A stretch of DNA of 64,000 nt from Flavobacterium algicola (GCF_022399565.1 NZ_JAJTUT010000002.1:806001-870000); one strand, 5' to 3'; positions 18,562 through 28,490 are shown, counted from the stretch's first letter. Notes: a model not told the origin generated them from the letters alone. Made by a program: numbers and translations.

Positions 18562-19145
18562 ATTGTTTCTCCTTTTCCATAATTAGAGATTACTGCTTCT
18601 TCAAATACTAACCATTCTCTCCATCGTTTTTCAACATCAATACCTTTTCCGTATTTACGAGCATAGGTAATGAATGTTGTGTAATGTCCTGCTTCGCTTT
18701 CCATCAAGTCTCTATAGAAAACAGACAATTCTTCGTCCTTAATATTTTCAGATAACACCTTAAAACGTTCGCAACTTCTAGCTTCGATCATAGCAGAAAA
18801 TAATAAACGTTCTACCAAGGCAGAAACCCTACTCCCATCAATTGATTTTTTCATGTACAAATACAATTCATTTACATAATCATCTTTTCGCTCGCGACCC
18901 AATTTGAGACCACGCTTAATGATAATGTTGTGCACTTGCTCAAAATGATCAATTTCTTCTTTGGCCAAAGCCAATAAATCCTTAACCAAATCTTGGTGTT
19001 CCGAGTTATGTGTTATTATGGTAATAGCATTGGTAGCTGCTTTTTGTTCGCACCAAGCATGATCTGTCAAAATCTCTTCAATATTTTTTTCGACAATATT
19101 AACCCATCTTGGATCGGTAGGCAATTGTAATCGTAATACACCCAT
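18552..19145 (-). CDS. miaE: tRNA-(ms2io6A37)-hydroxylase-like di-iron protein
   Basis: 197 residues, a ferritin-like four-helix di-iron protein. Iron-binding Glu and ExxH motifs are visible as WCEQKAATNA, LALAKEEIDHFEQVH, the IEARSCERF segment and ESEAGHYTTFI. The start LRLQLPTDPRWVNIV is typical of MiaE. The enzyme hydroxylates the modified adenosine at position 37 of some tRNAs, using oxygen. Length agrees with the family. Its 3' end overlaps a hairpin that also serves fumC. Confidence 0.9.
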   Translation of the reverse strand: MGVLRLQLPTDPRWVNIVEKNIEEILTDHAWCEQKAATNAITIITHNSEHQDLVKDLLALAKEEIDHFEQVHNIIIKRGLKLGRERKDDYVNELYLYMKKSIDGSRVSALVERLLFSAMIEARSCERFKVLSENIKDEELSVFYRDLMESEAGHYTTFITYARKYGKGIDVEKRWREWLVFEEAVISNYGKGETIHG

Positions 19146-19190
19146 AATTTTTTTTGTATTTTAAAAATGTTTCAAGTTTAAAGTATTTCT

Positions 19191-19247
19191 AAAAAAAAAG
19201 TTTAAAGTTTTGCAATGACTTTCGGCAATCACAAAACTTTAAACTTT
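19191..19247 (-). terminator. Intrinsic terminator of glyA
   Basis: A perfect 15-bp stem (19197-19211 with 19233-19247) with a 21-nt loop is followed on the minus strand by nine T. It lies 32 bases after the glyA stop. Confidence 0.88.
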
Positions 19248-19278
19248 AAATCTAATACTTTTATATAAAAGTTTTTAT

Positions 19279-20553
19279 TTAGAAAACGAAAATAGCTCTT
19301 TCGCTCATCATATCGTTAACTTCGTCAGCAACTGCTTCGATAACTGCTTCGTCAGTATGATTTGTCAATACTTTGTCAATTAAAGCAACGATAGTTTCCA
19401 TATCTGCTTCAACCAATCCGCGAGTTGTGATTGCTGCTGTACCTACACGAATACCAGAAGTAACAAATGGAGATTTGTCATCAAAAGGAACCATATTTTT
19501 GTTAACAGTAATTTCGGCTTTTACTAATGCATTTTCAGCATCTTTACCAGAAATTCCTTTGTTTCTAAGGTCAATTAACATCATGTGATTATCAGTACCG
19601 CCAGATATGATATCGTATCCTCTTTTTACAAAAGCATCTGCCATTGCATTAGCATTCTTTTGCAATTGACGTGCGTAAGTAAAAAACTCATCTTGCAAAG
19701 CTTCACCAAAAGCAATAGCTTTTGCAGCGATAATGTGCATTAATGGTCCACCTTGATTACCAGGGAAAACAGCTAAGTCTAATAATGAAGACATCATTCT
19801 GATTTCTCCTTTTGGAGTTTTTAATCCCCATGGGTTTTCAAAATCTTTACCCATTAAGATCAAACCACCTCTTGGTCCACGTAATGTTTTATGTGTAGTT
19901 GTAGTAACAATGTGACAGTGAGGAATTGGGTCATTCATCAAACCTTTTGCAATTAATCCTGCAGGGTGTGAGATGTCTGCCATCAATATCGCTCCAACGC
20001 TATCAGCGATTACTCTAAAACGTTCAAAATCCATATCACGAGAATATGCCGATGCACCTGCGATAATTAATTTTGGTTGTTCTTTTGTTGCAATTTCTTG
20101 AATTTTATCGTAGTTCAAACGACCTGTTTCTTTTTCAACACCATAAAAAGTTGGGTTGTAAACACGTCCCGAAAAGTTAACTGGAGATCCATGCGTTAAG
20201 TGACCACCGTGAGATAAGTCAAAACCTAAAATTTTATCACCTGGTTGTAAACAAGCATGAAATACAGAAGCATTAGCTTGAGATCCTGAGTGAGGTTGCA
20301 CATTTGCATAAGTAGCACCAAATAATTCTTTGGCTCTATCAATAGCGATTTGCTCTACAATATCAACTACTTCGCAACCACCATAATATCTTTTTCCTGG
20401 ATACCCTTCAGCATATTTATTTGTCAAAGCTGAACCAGCAGCTTCCATTACTTCATCACTAACAAAGTTCTCAGAGGCAATAAGTTCTAATCCGTGTACT
20501 TGTCTATCTTGTTCTTCAAGAATAAGGTCAAAAATTTGTTTGTCGCGTTGCAT
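19279..20553 (-). CDS. glyA: Serine hydroxymethyltransferase
   Basis: 424 residues. This PLP enzyme converts serine and tetrahydrofolate to glycine and methylene-tetrahydrofolate, the main source of one-carbon units. Clear marks: [49 protein letters not shown] and the PLP-lysine motif [14 protein letters not shown], then [11 protein letters not shown]. The frame extends 12 codons further upstream (to 20589), but [11 protein letters not shown] at 20553 is the normal start. Its promoter region is shared with the divergent fahA gene. Confidence 0.96.
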   Translation of the reverse strand: MQRDKQIFDLILEEQDRQVHGLELIASENFVSDEVMEAAGSALTNKYAEGYPGKRYYGGCEVVDIVEQIAIDRAKELFGATYANVQPHSGSQANASVFHACLQPGDKILGFDLSHGGHLTHGSPVNFSGRVYNPTFYGVEKETGRLNYDKIQEIATKEQPKLIIAGASAYSRDMDFERFRVIADSVGAILMADISHPAGLIAKGLMNDPIPHCHIVTTTTHKTLRGPRGGLILMGKDFENPWGLKTPKGEIRMMSSLLDLAVFPGNQGGPLMHIIAAKAIAFGEALQDEFFTYARQLQKNANAMADAFVKRGYDIISGGTDNHMMLIDLRNKGISGKDAENALVKAEITVNKNMVPFDDKSPFVTSGIRVGTAAITTRGLVEADMETIVALIDKVLTNHTDEAVIEAVADEVNDMMSERAIFVF

Positions 20554-20578
20554 TTCTATTAATTTAGTTAATTTCAGG

Positions 20579-20586
20579 CAAAAATA
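20579..20586 (-). promoter_or_regulatory. Probable -7 element of the glyA promoter
   Basis: On the minus strand TATTTTTG fits TAnnTTTG exactly, 25 bases before the glyA start. The nearest TTG (20603-20605) leaves only 16 bases, shorter than the usual 19-21, so the -33 part is doubtful. Confidence 0.45.
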
Positions 20587-20597
20587 CAAAAAAACGT

Positions 20598-20627
20598 TTG
20601 TTCAATAGCTAGATTATGATATATTTG
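20598..20627 (+). promoter_or_regulatory. Bacteroidetes-type promoter of fahA
   Basis: TTG at 20598-20600, a 19-nt spacer and TATATTTG at 20620-20627 match the Bacteroidetes consensus exactly, 31 bases before the start codon. It is interleaved with the divergent glyA promoter region. Confidence 0.75.
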
Positions 20628-20658
20628 ATATAAAATTTTCAACAAAAAAAGATACTTT

Positions 20659-21942
20659 ATGCCTATATCTGCCAATGATACCAAAAGAAAATCCTGGTTA
20701 TCAGTTCCTGAAAACAGTGATTTTCCAATTCAAAATATCCCTTTCGGTGTTTTCCTAACCAAAGAAAATATAGTTACAGTAGGGACCCGTATTGGTGATT
20801 ATGCTATAGATCTAGGGGCTTTGCAGCAAATGAATTATTTCTCAGGTATAGAACTGACAGATGATATGTTCATGCAGGATACACTAAACGACTTTATTTC
20901 GGATGGAAAAAAAACATGGAGATTGGTTCGCAATCGAATTGCAGACATTTTTGATGAACAAAACCCACAATTAAGAGATAACGACAAACATAAAGACATT
21001 ATAATTTTTAATATTGATGATGTCGAAATGCAATTGCCTGTGTTAATAGGTGATTATACCGATTTTTATTCGAGTAAAGAACACGCCATTAATATGGGTA
21101 AAATGTTCCGTACCGAAGAAAACGCTTTGTTACCAAACTGGTCACATATGCCTATTGCTTACCATGGTAGAAGTTCTACTATTATCCCGTCTGGAATTCC
21201 GGTTCACAGACCTCTAGGACAATCATTGCCACATGGCGAAGAAACTCCAGTGATAGGTCCATCACGTTCTATCGACTTCGAACTAGAAACTGCTTTTATC
21301 ACAACAGACGCCAATATTATGGGAGAAATGATTCCGATTAGTGAGGCAGAAGATTATATCTTTGGTATGGTTATGTTGAATGATTGGACGTCTAGGGATA
21401 TTTTGAAATGGGAATATTTACCATTAGGACCATTTTTGTCTAAAAACTTTGCTACATCAATTTCGCCCTGGATTGTTACGATGGATGCCTTGGAACCTTT
21501 TAAAGTACCAGGGCCAAAACAAGTACCTAGTCCACTACCCTATTTACAGCAAAAAGGAAAGCATTCCTTCGACATTCATTTAGAAGCTGCTATACAGCCA
21601 GAAAACGGAACTGAAAATGTAGTAAGCAAATCTAATTTTAAACATTTGTATTGGACCATGAACCAGCAGTTAACACACCACGCTTCTAGCGGATGTAGAA
21701 TAAACTCTGGCGATATGATGGGTTCTGGAGCAATTTCGGGTGCTAATAAAGAGAATTATGGTTCTATGCTGGAATTAACTTGGGGAGGAAAAAACCCTAT
21801 CAAATTAAATGATGGTACCGAACGAAAATTTATCAATGACTATGACACTGTAATTATGAAAGGTTTTTGTAAAAACAGTCAAGTGCGCATTGGCTTTGGC
21901 GAATTATGTTCTCAATTATTACCTCCTTTTGTGAGAAAGTAA
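20659..21942 (+). CDS. fahA: Fumarylacetoacetase
   Basis: 427 residues. It hydrolyses fumarylacetoacetate to fumarate and acetoacetate, the last step of tyrosine breakdown. It has an N-terminal SH3-like part (about 1-115: FPIQNIPFGVF, ICD-like GDYAIDLGAL) and a C-terminal catalytic beta-roll. Visible marks are IGDYTDFYSSKEHA (metal Asp), MPIAYHGRSSTIIPSG (catalytic His), IDFELETAFI, LNDWTSRDILKWEYLPLGPFLSKNF and the SGDMMGSGAISG loop. Length is typical. The other tyrosine pathway genes are not next to it. It has a strong own promoter and terminator. Confidence 0.96.
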   Translation: MPISANDTKRKSWLSVPENSDFPIQNIPFGVFLTKENIVTVGTRIGDYAIDLGALQQMNYFSGIELTDDMFMQDTLNDFISDGKKTWRLVRNRIADIFDEQNPQLRDNDKHKDIIIFNIDDVEMQLPVLIGDYTDFYSSKEHAINMGKMFRTEENALLPNWSHMPIAYHGRSSTIIPSGIPVHRPLGQSLPHGEETPVIGPSRSIDFELETAFITTDANIMGEMIPISEAEDYIFGMVMLNDWTSRDILKWEYLPLGPFLSKNFATSISPWIVTMDALEPFKVPGPKQVPSPLPYLQQKGKHSFDIHLEAAIQPENGTENVVSKSNFKHLYWTMNQQLTHHASSGCRINSGDMMGSGAISGANKENYGSMLELTWGGKNPIKLNDGTERKFINDYDTVIMKGFCKNSQVRIGFGELCSQLLPPFVRK

Positions 21943-21965
21943 AAATTACCTTTACAATTTATATT

Positions 21966-22020
21966 ATCGGAGCTTGTCGAAAAATTTTTTAAAAGATTTT
22001 TGACAAGCTCCGATATTTTT
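21966..22020 (+). terminator. Intrinsic terminator of fahA
   Basis: A 13-bp perfect GC-containing stem (21966-21978 with 22002-22014), extended by A/T-rich inner pairs, is followed by T. It lies 24 bases after the stop. Confidence 0.87.
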
Positions 22021-22114
22021 AACAACATTTATGTTTTTCCTGTAAGCTATTTTTTAAATGTTTTCTTTACATTTATAAAGTAATAAAAGTGTGGCTCGTA
22101 TTTTGTGTACGTGT

Positions 22115-22150
22115 TTGTAACTGCATTAAGCTGACAATCAAATTTGATTG
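22115..22150 (+). promoter_or_regulatory. Promoter-like pair overlapped by a 16-bp palindrome before the EcsC gene
   Basis: CAATCAAATTTGATTG (22135-22150) is a perfect palindrome. Inside it CAAATTTG stands 20 bases after TTG (22115-22117), a near match to the Bacteroidetes promoter with TA replaced by CA. A palindrome over the -7 site suggests a repressor, but no regulator gene is adjacent. Confidence 0.4.
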
Positions 22151-22172
22151 AAGCATTTAAAATATAGAAATT

Positions 22173-22964
22173 ATGACCTTAACTCAAAAAGATCAATCTG
22201 AATTATTACTTGCCAAAAATTTATTAGAGAATCCTGGGATGGCGGCCAAGATTACCAATTATATAGGAAAACCAATTGAAGCAGGATTAGAAAAACTCCC
22301 CAAAGACTGGACTACTAAAATTGGCTCTATTACAGAAAAAGCGCTTATGAAAGCATCAGACGCTGCTATTTTTACAATTGCTAATGTTCCTGGCACAGCA
22401 GCTTCAAATAGATGGCATAAATTTGGAGTAGCCGTTACGGGAGGTTTAGGAGGATTTTTGGGACTTCCAGCTCTAGCCATTGAGTTGCCGATCTCTACTA
22501 CAATTATGTTGCGATCTATTGCCGAAATAGCCCGCTCACAGGGTGAATCACTGGAGAATCAAGATGCTAAATTAGCATGTTTGGAGGTCTTCGCATTAGG
22601 AGGTCGGACTATAAAAGATGATGGAACCGAAAGTGGTTATTTTGTGGTGCGTACCTTGCTAGCTAAAACGATGTCTGAATCTGCTGAATATATCGCTGCT
22701 AAAGGACTTGCCGAAGAAGGACTACCTATTTTATTACGATTATTAACCAAAGTTGCGGAACGCTTCAGTATTCAAATCACAGAAAAAGCTGCTGCCCAAG
22801 CCTTACCATTTGTAGGTGCTGCTGGTGGCGCCATAATTAATACTATATTTATTGATCACTTTCAAGATATGGCCAAGGGTCATTTTATTGTCCGAAAGTT
22901 AGAACGTGTGTATGGCAAAGAAGTAATTCAGCAACTTTACAATGAATTACCTTCAAATAATTAA
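22173..22964 (+). CDS. EcsC-family protein
   Basis: 263 residues. It carries the EcsC-domain pattern: a soluble helical start, LEKLPKDWTTKIGSITEKAL, then a glycine-rich hydrophobic stretch (VTGGLGGFLGLPALAIELPISTTIMLRS) and the acidic ACLEVFALGG motif, then a second hydrophobic hairpin (LPFVGAAGGAIINTIFIDHF). EcsC proteins are of uncertain role, often membrane-associated. There is no cleavable signal peptide. It stands alone and marks the right edge of the housekeeping part of the window. Confidence 0.85.
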   Translation: MTLTQKDQSELLLAKNLLENPGMAAKITNYIGKPIEAGLEKLPKDWTTKIGSITEKALMKASDAAIFTIANVPGTAASNRWHKFGVAVTGGLGGFLGLPALAIELPISTTIMLRSIAEIARSQGESLENQDAKLACLEVFALGGRTIKDDGTESGYFVVRTLLAKTMSESAEYIAAKGLAEEGLPILLRLLTKVAERFSIQITEKAAAQALPFVGAAGGAIINTIFIDHFQDMAKGHFIVRKLERVYGKEVIQQLYNELPSNN

Positions 22965-23142
22965 GTTCTTATAGGTTCAATTTCAATAATAATTAATATT
23001 TTCAAAATTAGAACTTTCCAGTAAGTGGTAAAGAATAGTAGTTTTGAAAAAAAATCCATTTTATAAGCTACCTCATCGGTAGTTACTGAATTACTAATTT
23101 TAGTACACTATTAAAAGCCACAGCTTTTTCAATAGCTACTAT

Positions 23143-23985
23143 CTAGTACCACTTTGCAACCATTTCTTTCATGAAAGTTAAACTCCCTTTTGCCAATTCT
23201 TCAGAATTATATTTAGAAGGTCTCCATAATGAGGTTGGTCCTACAAGTGCTTTGATTTCTGAGGAAAAGTTTTCTAGTACAAGCGGCCCTTGATAATTAA
23301 TAACAGATAATGCTTTAAAGAAATCGTCCCAATGTACATTACCCTCACCCGTCATTCCTCGATCACTTTCAGTTATGTGTACATGTTTTAGCTTGTCACC
23401 AGCAGCGATAATGGGATCATAGAAATTTCGTTCTTCTATGTTCATGTGAAAAGTATCCAGATGCAAACCAATATTATCTGTATTTAAATTATCAATAAGT
23501 TCTAGGAGTTCGTGAGCTGCAGTAATTACATAACTTTCATATCGATTTATTGGCTCAACTGCTATGGTAATATTTTGTTTACTCGCATAGTTCCCAAGCT
23601 CTTCGAATACCTGCTTAATGATTAGTTTTTCATCGCTTGTACAGGGTTGGCCTGTAAAAGTTCCAATAGCAGAATGAAGCACTCCGCCCAGAAAATCCCC
23701 TTTCATCTCTCCCACTTTATCGATCGCTTGAGAGATGAGTGCAAGAGCTTTCTCAGGATAAAATGGAATGTGGCAATCTGCAGGAATATTTAGACTCAAA
23801 CGCCCTTTAATTCCGAATTGATCTAATTGTTTCTGAGTATTTTTAGCATCAAAATCTAAATTATCTGGAAGACAAATTTCGAGCATATCAAAACCATATT
23901 GTGCTGTTTTCTCTATCGCATAACAACCACCCTCGGCGGTCCAGTTTGGAATAAATGATAGAATGCTCGTTCCATATATTGGCAT
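23143..23985 (-). CDS. Sugar phosphate isomerase/epimerase (D-tagatose 3-epimerase-like TIM barrel)
   Basis: 280 residues, a xylose-isomerase-like TIM barrel without signal peptide, so cytoplasmic. Family marks are the start MPIYGTSILSF, VEPINRYESY (first metal Glu), GLHLDTFHMNIEE (metal Asp and His), KHVHITESDRG (metal His) and GPLVLENF (second metal Glu). Relatives epimerise keto-hexoses such as tagatose, psicose or allulose at C3. As the only clearly cytoplasmic enzyme at the distal end of the polysaccharide locus, it probably works on a monosaccharide released by the exported enzymes. The 199-base gap to the next gene upstream contains a TTGAT-N5-ATCAA inverted repeat (24108-24122) that might be a regulator site. 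Confidence 0.85.
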   Translation of the reverse strand: MPIYGTSILSFIPNWTAEGGCYAIEKTAQYGFDMLEICLPDNLDFDAKNTQKQLDQFGIKGRLSLNIPADCHIPFYPEKALALISQAIDKVGEMKGDFLGGVLHSAIGTFTGQPCTSDEKLIIKQVFEELGNYASKQNITIAVEPINRYESYVITAAHELLELIDNLNTDNIGLHLDTFHMNIEERNFYDPIIAAGDKLKHVHITESDRGMTGEGNVHWDDFFKALSVINYQGPLVLENFSSEIKALVGPTSLWRPSKYNSEELAKGSLTFMKEMVAKWY

Positions 23986-24184
23986 GGGAATATAATTTAA
24001 ATTGCAATTAAACTTTCTTTATTGAGAAAGACTCCTATAAAAGTGTCATTTTATTTTTCGAAAAAAAAAAATTAGTTACTCAGCTGTAATAGCTGATGTA
24101 ATGAAATTTGATTTATGATCAATTACCAAAGATAGCGTATAAAATAATTATGAAAATAAAAATTTTAGAATTTTCGAGCTACTA

Positions 24185-25333
24185 TTACCATAGAAATCTA
24201 ACCTCAGCAGGCCATTGATTAATATCTGTATAGAATTCATTTCCTGTTTTAAAGGTGCTGTTTTCTATTTTCACATCTCCTTTTAACAAGCCCATATCTA
24301 GTTCTTTATTATTATCGAAAATGCAATTAATTATATAGGAATTAGAAACAGCTCGCCACATTGCACCCCACGTATTATTTACTATTTCACATCTGTTTAA
24401 AATTACATTTTGAGGAGCATATTTTGGGTTTTCTGTATATATGTATTTATCATAATAGTTTTCACATGGAAACCAAAGTGCTACTTTTCCACATTCAGAA
24501 AATTTGTATTTATGAAAGAATAAATAGCCCGCCTCTTCATGGTCTGCTTGAATACCATTGCCTAAACATTGCTTGATCGTGCATCGCTGTGCCAGTACAT
24601 ACTCACATGAGGTATATTTGTTTCCCTTTCCCAGTACCGGAAAAGACATATCGCAATCTGACTGCAGTATAAATTTATTGTATAAAAAGTAAACATTATG
24701 AAATAAACTTCCTCCCGAACCGTTGAATTGGAAATTGCATTTATCCATAATTATGTTGTTGGTTCTCTTCATATGCACTCCTTGATAAGACCAATCGGTG
24801 ACATCCATATTTTGTAGCAGCACTCGCGTATGTCTAGCTTCATTTTTACCTCTAATTAAAATTCCGTTAACTTTGCCAGATCTTGTCCCTTTTAAGGTTA
24901 AATCTTTAATAACAACATCTGTTAATTGTGGCGAGTCTTCAGCATTAATTCCAGCGCCATCAAGAGTTTTACCCTGCAATAAAATAGTTTCCTTTTTACC
25001 TTCGCCTATCAATGTCACATTACTTTTCAAAGTAATTGAAGTGTTTAGAATATGAGTTCCTTTTTTTAAAAATACAACTCCTCCACCCGCTTTATTTACA
25101 GCGTCGACGGCAGCCTGAATTGATTCTCCAACTTTTACTGTAATAACTTTGTCTAAATATTGCTTGGGATATAGTACTTGCTGAAAATCATTGTTCCATT
25201 TTGATGTCATGATTGTCTTTACTTCTTCTTCTACTATAACTTTATTGTAAGCAAACGAACCTTTTTGAGCAAAAGTGGAAACAGCAATTAAAAAGAGAAT
25301 AGGAATATAACGAAGTTGATTGAAGTTGAACAT
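24185..25333 (-). CDS. Secreted right-handed beta-helix (pectin-lyase fold) protein
   Basis: 382 residues with a signal peptide (about 1-22, ending STFAQ). The middle begins with IQAAVDAVNKAGGGVVFLKKGTHIL, the usual N-terminal cap of pectate-lyase-3/GH28-like helices, followed by repeated beta-strand turns (LKSNVTLIGEGKKETILLQG, TDVVIKDLTLKGT, TRVLLQNMDVTDW, NNIIMDKCNFQFNGSG). A polysaccharide lyase or glycosidase role is likely, but catalytic residues cannot be named. It has no T9SS tail, so it is probably periplasmic. It differs from the four-paralog beta-helix family further on. Confidence 0.8.
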   Translation of the reverse strand: MFNFNQLRYIPILFLIAVSTFAQKGSFAYNKVIVEEEVKTIMTSKWNNDFQQVLYPKQYLDKVITVKVGESIQAAVDAVNKAGGGVVFLKKGTHILNTSITLKSNVTLIGEGKKETILLQGKTLDGAGINAEDSPQLTDVVIKDLTLKGTRSGKVNGILIRGKNEARHTRVLLQNMDVTDWSYQGVHMKRTNNIIMDKCNFQFNGSGGSLFHNVYFLYNKFILQSDCDMSFPVLGKGNKYTSCEYVLAQRCTIKQCLGNGIQADHEEAGYLFFHKYKFSECGKVALWFPCENYYDKYIYTENPKYAPQNVILNRCEIVNNTWGAMWRAVSNSYIINCIFDNNKELDMGLLKGDVKIENSTFKTGNEFYTDINQWPAEVRFLW

Positions 25334-25430
25334 ATTAATAGTAGTTTTATGGGATAAAATTAGAGAGCCATAATCTTTACAATTTTATAGCTTTTAGGAA
25401 GATTTCAGTATTATTTATACTTTTTTGAAT

Positions 25431-25445
25431 ATCAATTATAAGCCA
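25431..25445. promoter_or_regulatory. Possible copy of the recurring locus element
   Basis: ATCAATTATAAGCCA differs in only two places from ATAACTTATAAGTCA at 28651 once aligned (13 of 15 with ATAAATTATAAGTCA). It lies about 100 bases before the beta-helix gene that starts at 25333. No good second copy stands 21 bases away. Confidence 0.35.
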
Positions 25446-25568
25446 AATAGTACAATAATTGTAGAACATATATTAAATTATAAAGCGACTGGCCATTCTA
25501 CTTGAATTATAGAATGACAAATCGCTATTATTTTAAATGTAAAAATAAATTTCTAGCCTATTTAAATA

Positions 25569-28490
25569 CTAGAGTTTCATTATTTTTCGTGTTATTTTAT
25601 TTGATTTATCTTGTAATGTTAATATGTATACGCCGGTACTCAACTCTGATAAGTTTAAACGTACCTCAGCCGAGTTAGCTGTTGACTGCATAACTTGTTG
25701 ACCACTCATAGTATTGATTGTAATAGCAGTACTTTCTGGATCTAAATTAGCGGAACTTAAAAATATTACAAGTTCGTTCTGTACAGGGTTAGGATAAATC
25801 GTTACTGGAATAGTAGCTGAATCCACTTTTAAAGTAGTCTTAGAATACTCTACAACAAGCTCAGGTGAATACGATCCAAATTCTTTTGAATAAAAATCAA
25901 TTCCATATACACTAACGCTTTTAGGGTCGTTGACCACCATAGTAACCAACTTATCATTTGCATATTCTTGTGCTACGTATGAGGAAACATCCCATTCGTT
26001 CCAAGTGGATTTGTTTGTGATGATACTCGCTCGCTCATTATCATAAGCCGGTTTATTATTCCAGTTTAATGTCGATTCAGACCAGCTATCATCAGCTACA
26101 TCATATACATTACGTATTTCTGCATTTGACGTCCTTTGGTATAATCTTAATTTCGCCGAAACAATTTCGCCAGGAATTGCGCTTAAATCAAATTTGTAAT
26201 ACGCATATCTACTTGTTGCTGCTGCTTTGGTAACAAGCGAAGTTGCTGTACCATAATTTGATCCAGTAGACCCTCCGTGCACATAAGAATCTGCAACGGC
26301 ACTCAAAGTTTCACTGCCGGTAATCGCCGCAACTACATTTAATTCCTGAGAAACTGCTGGAGCAGCATTAAAATTCATATCTCCTATTTGATTTGCTGTA
26401 ATGGTAGTTTGTCCTACACCTACAAGATGAATTTTACCATCAACAATTGTTGCCACATCTGTATTTGAACTTGTGTAACTTACACTTAACTCAGAACTTG
26501 CTTTTGCACTAGGATCATAATCTACTGCTCCTACTACCTTATTAGGAAGAGTAAAAAATTTTATACTTTGATCTTGCTTTACAATACCTGACTTAGCAAG
26601 TGTAAAATTATCTAATTTAAAAGCTTGTGAAACGCCGCCAAAAGATATTTTTAAACTTTGAACTCCTTTGTTTAAAACAACATCTGTAGAGATCGTATAT
26701 TCTTTCCAGTCAGTATTTCCTGTAGAATTGGGTGCGCCAAAAGGAATATCAAGAGCTGTGGTAACGTCTTCTCCACCTGCACTAAATTTAATAGTACTTC
26801 CCGCTTGAGATGCTGCGTAGCGAAGCTTAATACTATATACAGCCGTTTCAGGAACTGAAACAGTATAGGTGAGCCATTCTCCTGATTCGATAGAAGTAAG
26901 ATTATTTCCTCCTCCTACTATTGCTTCTATATCTACGCCATCCATCATACGATAAGCGCCGCCTGTATTGGTTGCATTCAGATCATGGTAAACTCGTCCC
27001 TCACCATTTTTCATCGAATCATAATCAAAATTTTCAGCTTCCACAGTTCCTGGTAAGACATTCATTGCGTAGGCAGGCAAGCCATTTGATTCGAAACCAT
27101 TTATAGGATCTCCAAAACAACCGTCTGGTCTTCGAAACGTAAGGCCTCCCCATCCTATTGCATCATTTGACCAACCCCCTTTTTCATAACCGCTTAATTC
27201 TATTGACTTGTCACGAGCTCTTTTTGTCCACAGTGCTTCTGACTCCGTTTTAAATCCTCTGCCAATATAATGAGCCGTTACTAGTTCCCAATTTGGACGA
27301 TTAGCTGTAAAATTTCCTCTTCCATCAGGACTCATTGATTTTGAATACCATCTACCAGTTCTATCAAAACCTTGTATAAAATCGGCAGGTTCCCATGCTG
27401 TTGTTTGATCGGGATAAGTTGCTACAGCAGATACATTGTATTTTAAATTGAATTCTAAACCTGTTAACAATCGATCATTGGCATGAGTATATAAATCATC
27501 ACCTTGGTTCCATGCCATTTCAGCCATTGAACCTAATAATCCTAGACCGAAGTGTACATGATCTTGATCTCTAGAAGATTCTTGACATTGTCCATTGGGA
27601 TAAATATAATTGGTCATTAATTCGTTAAATCCATAATCTTCTATAGAACTACCTTTACTTATACTGTAAGTATCTGCATGATCTGTAGAAGCGGTTATTG
27701 CTACACTCGTATTTGGACCAGAAGGATAAGGTAAATCATCTGAACGATGTGGTAATCCTTTAATATAGTTAAGAGCTCGGTCGTACATAATCTCATTATC
27801 CAAGAAGACGCCCATTGCCATCACAGTACGCCAACCAGATAAGCCTTGGTTACCGTGACGCCCTGCGTCTCCTTGATACGATTTCCAATAAAAAGTAGCA
27901 TCTCCAGTAGGTGCAACTGTAGTCGAATAGCCAGGATAAACAAGCATTGCCTTAAAACGATCAACATCTGAAGCATTCCAACCAGAATAAGTATTTTTAA
28001 TTATTTCGGCCGCTTCGATCATTATGTATCCTACACCTCCACTTAATGATTCTGTACCTCCACTCGTTACTGATGTAAGATTAGACCAAGCATTAAAAAT
28101 TTCAATAGCCTTATCAGCATGACGAGTATCACCGGTAATTGTCCATCGAACTGCATTGTAATAAGCTGCTCTTATATCGCTATTCCAAGCGCCGTAATTG
28201 ACACCAGAATCCCTCCCTAATTCGGTCATGCTCAAATCTCCCTGCACAACATAATTGTAACTAGACTTGGTATCGTCTACCATATTCTGGTAAGAAGTGC
28301 TATACGGTTCTACTTGTGCTTCGACCATATACTTCATTCGTTCTAAGTCTGACTTTTTATGAGATATGCCCGGATGGACAAATTGAGCTTGCGCGGTGCA
28401 TGCAACTGCAAGCATGGCAACAAGTAATCCAGACGATTTAGTAGTAAAAATAGAGGAAATACCTCTTGTTAAAGTACTGTTTTTTTTCAT
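25569..28490 (-). CDS. Multidomain alginate-lyase-like protein with CBM6, Ig-like, CBM96-like and T9SS domains
   Basis: 973 residues, exported. After the signal peptide (to about residue 36) comes an alginate-lyase-superfamily (alpha/alpha) barrel to about 480 (FVHPGISHKKSDLERMKYMV, YNAVRWTITGD, GRHGNQGLSGWRTVMAMGVF). Next is a CBM6 (about 490-640, TVEAENFDYDS, MMDGVDI, SGEWLTYTVSVP). Then follow an Ig-like module (about 645-725), a DNRLRE/CBM96-like module (about 730-845, ADSYVHGGSTGSNYG, YYKFDLSAIPG) and a type A T9SS tail (TIYPNPVQNELVI ... GVYILTL). The lyase family cannot be pinned; PL38-like forms share this Pfam domain. Probable substrate is a uronic-acid polysaccharide. The T9SS tail points to secretion or the cell surface. 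Confidence 0.85.
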   Translation of the reverse strand: MKKNSTLTRGISSIFTTKSSGLLVAMLAVACTAQAQFVHPGISHKKSDLERMKYMVEAQVEPYSTSYQNMVDDTKSSYNYVVQGDLSMTELGRDSGVNYGAWNSDIRAAYYNAVRWTITGDTRHADKAIEIFNAWSNLTSVTSGGTESLSGGVGYIMIEAAEIIKNTYSGWNASDVDRFKAMLVYPGYSTTVAPTGDATFYWKSYQGDAGRHGNQGLSGWRTVMAMGVFLDNEIMYDRALNYIKGLPHRSDDLPYPSGPNTSVAITASTDHADTYSISKGSSIEDYGFNELMTNYIYPNGQCQESSRDQDHVHFGLGLLGSMAEMAWNQGDDLYTHANDRLLTGLEFNLKYNVSAVATYPDQTTAWEPADFIQGFDRTGRWYSKSMSPDGRGNFTANRPNWELVTAHYIGRGFKTESEALWTKRARDKSIELSGYEKGGWSNDAIGWGGLTFRRPDGCFGDPINGFESNGLPAYAMNVLPGTVEAENFDYDSMKNGEGRVYHDLNATNTGGAYRMMDGVDIEAIVGGGNNLTSIESGEWLTYTVSVPETAVYSIKLRYAASQAGSTIKFSAGGEDVTTALDIPFGAPNSTGNTDWKEYTISTDVVLNKGVQSLKISFGGVSQAFKLDNFTLAKSGIVKQDQSIKFFTLPNKVVGAVDYDPSAKASSELSVSYTSSNTDVATIVDGKIHLVGVGQTTITANQIGDMNFNAAPAVSQELNVVAAITGSETLSAVADSYVHGGSTGSNYGTATSLVTKAAATSRYAYYKFDLSAIPGEIVSAKLRLYQRTSNAEIRNVYDVADDSWSESTLNWNNKPAYDNERASIITNKSTWNEWDVSSYVAQEYANDKLVTMVVNDPKSVSVYGIDFYSKEFGSYSPELVVEYSKTTLKVDSATIPVTIYPNPVQNELVIFLSSANLDPESTAITINTMSGQQVMQSTANSAEVRLNLSELSTGVYILTLQDKSNKITRKIMKL

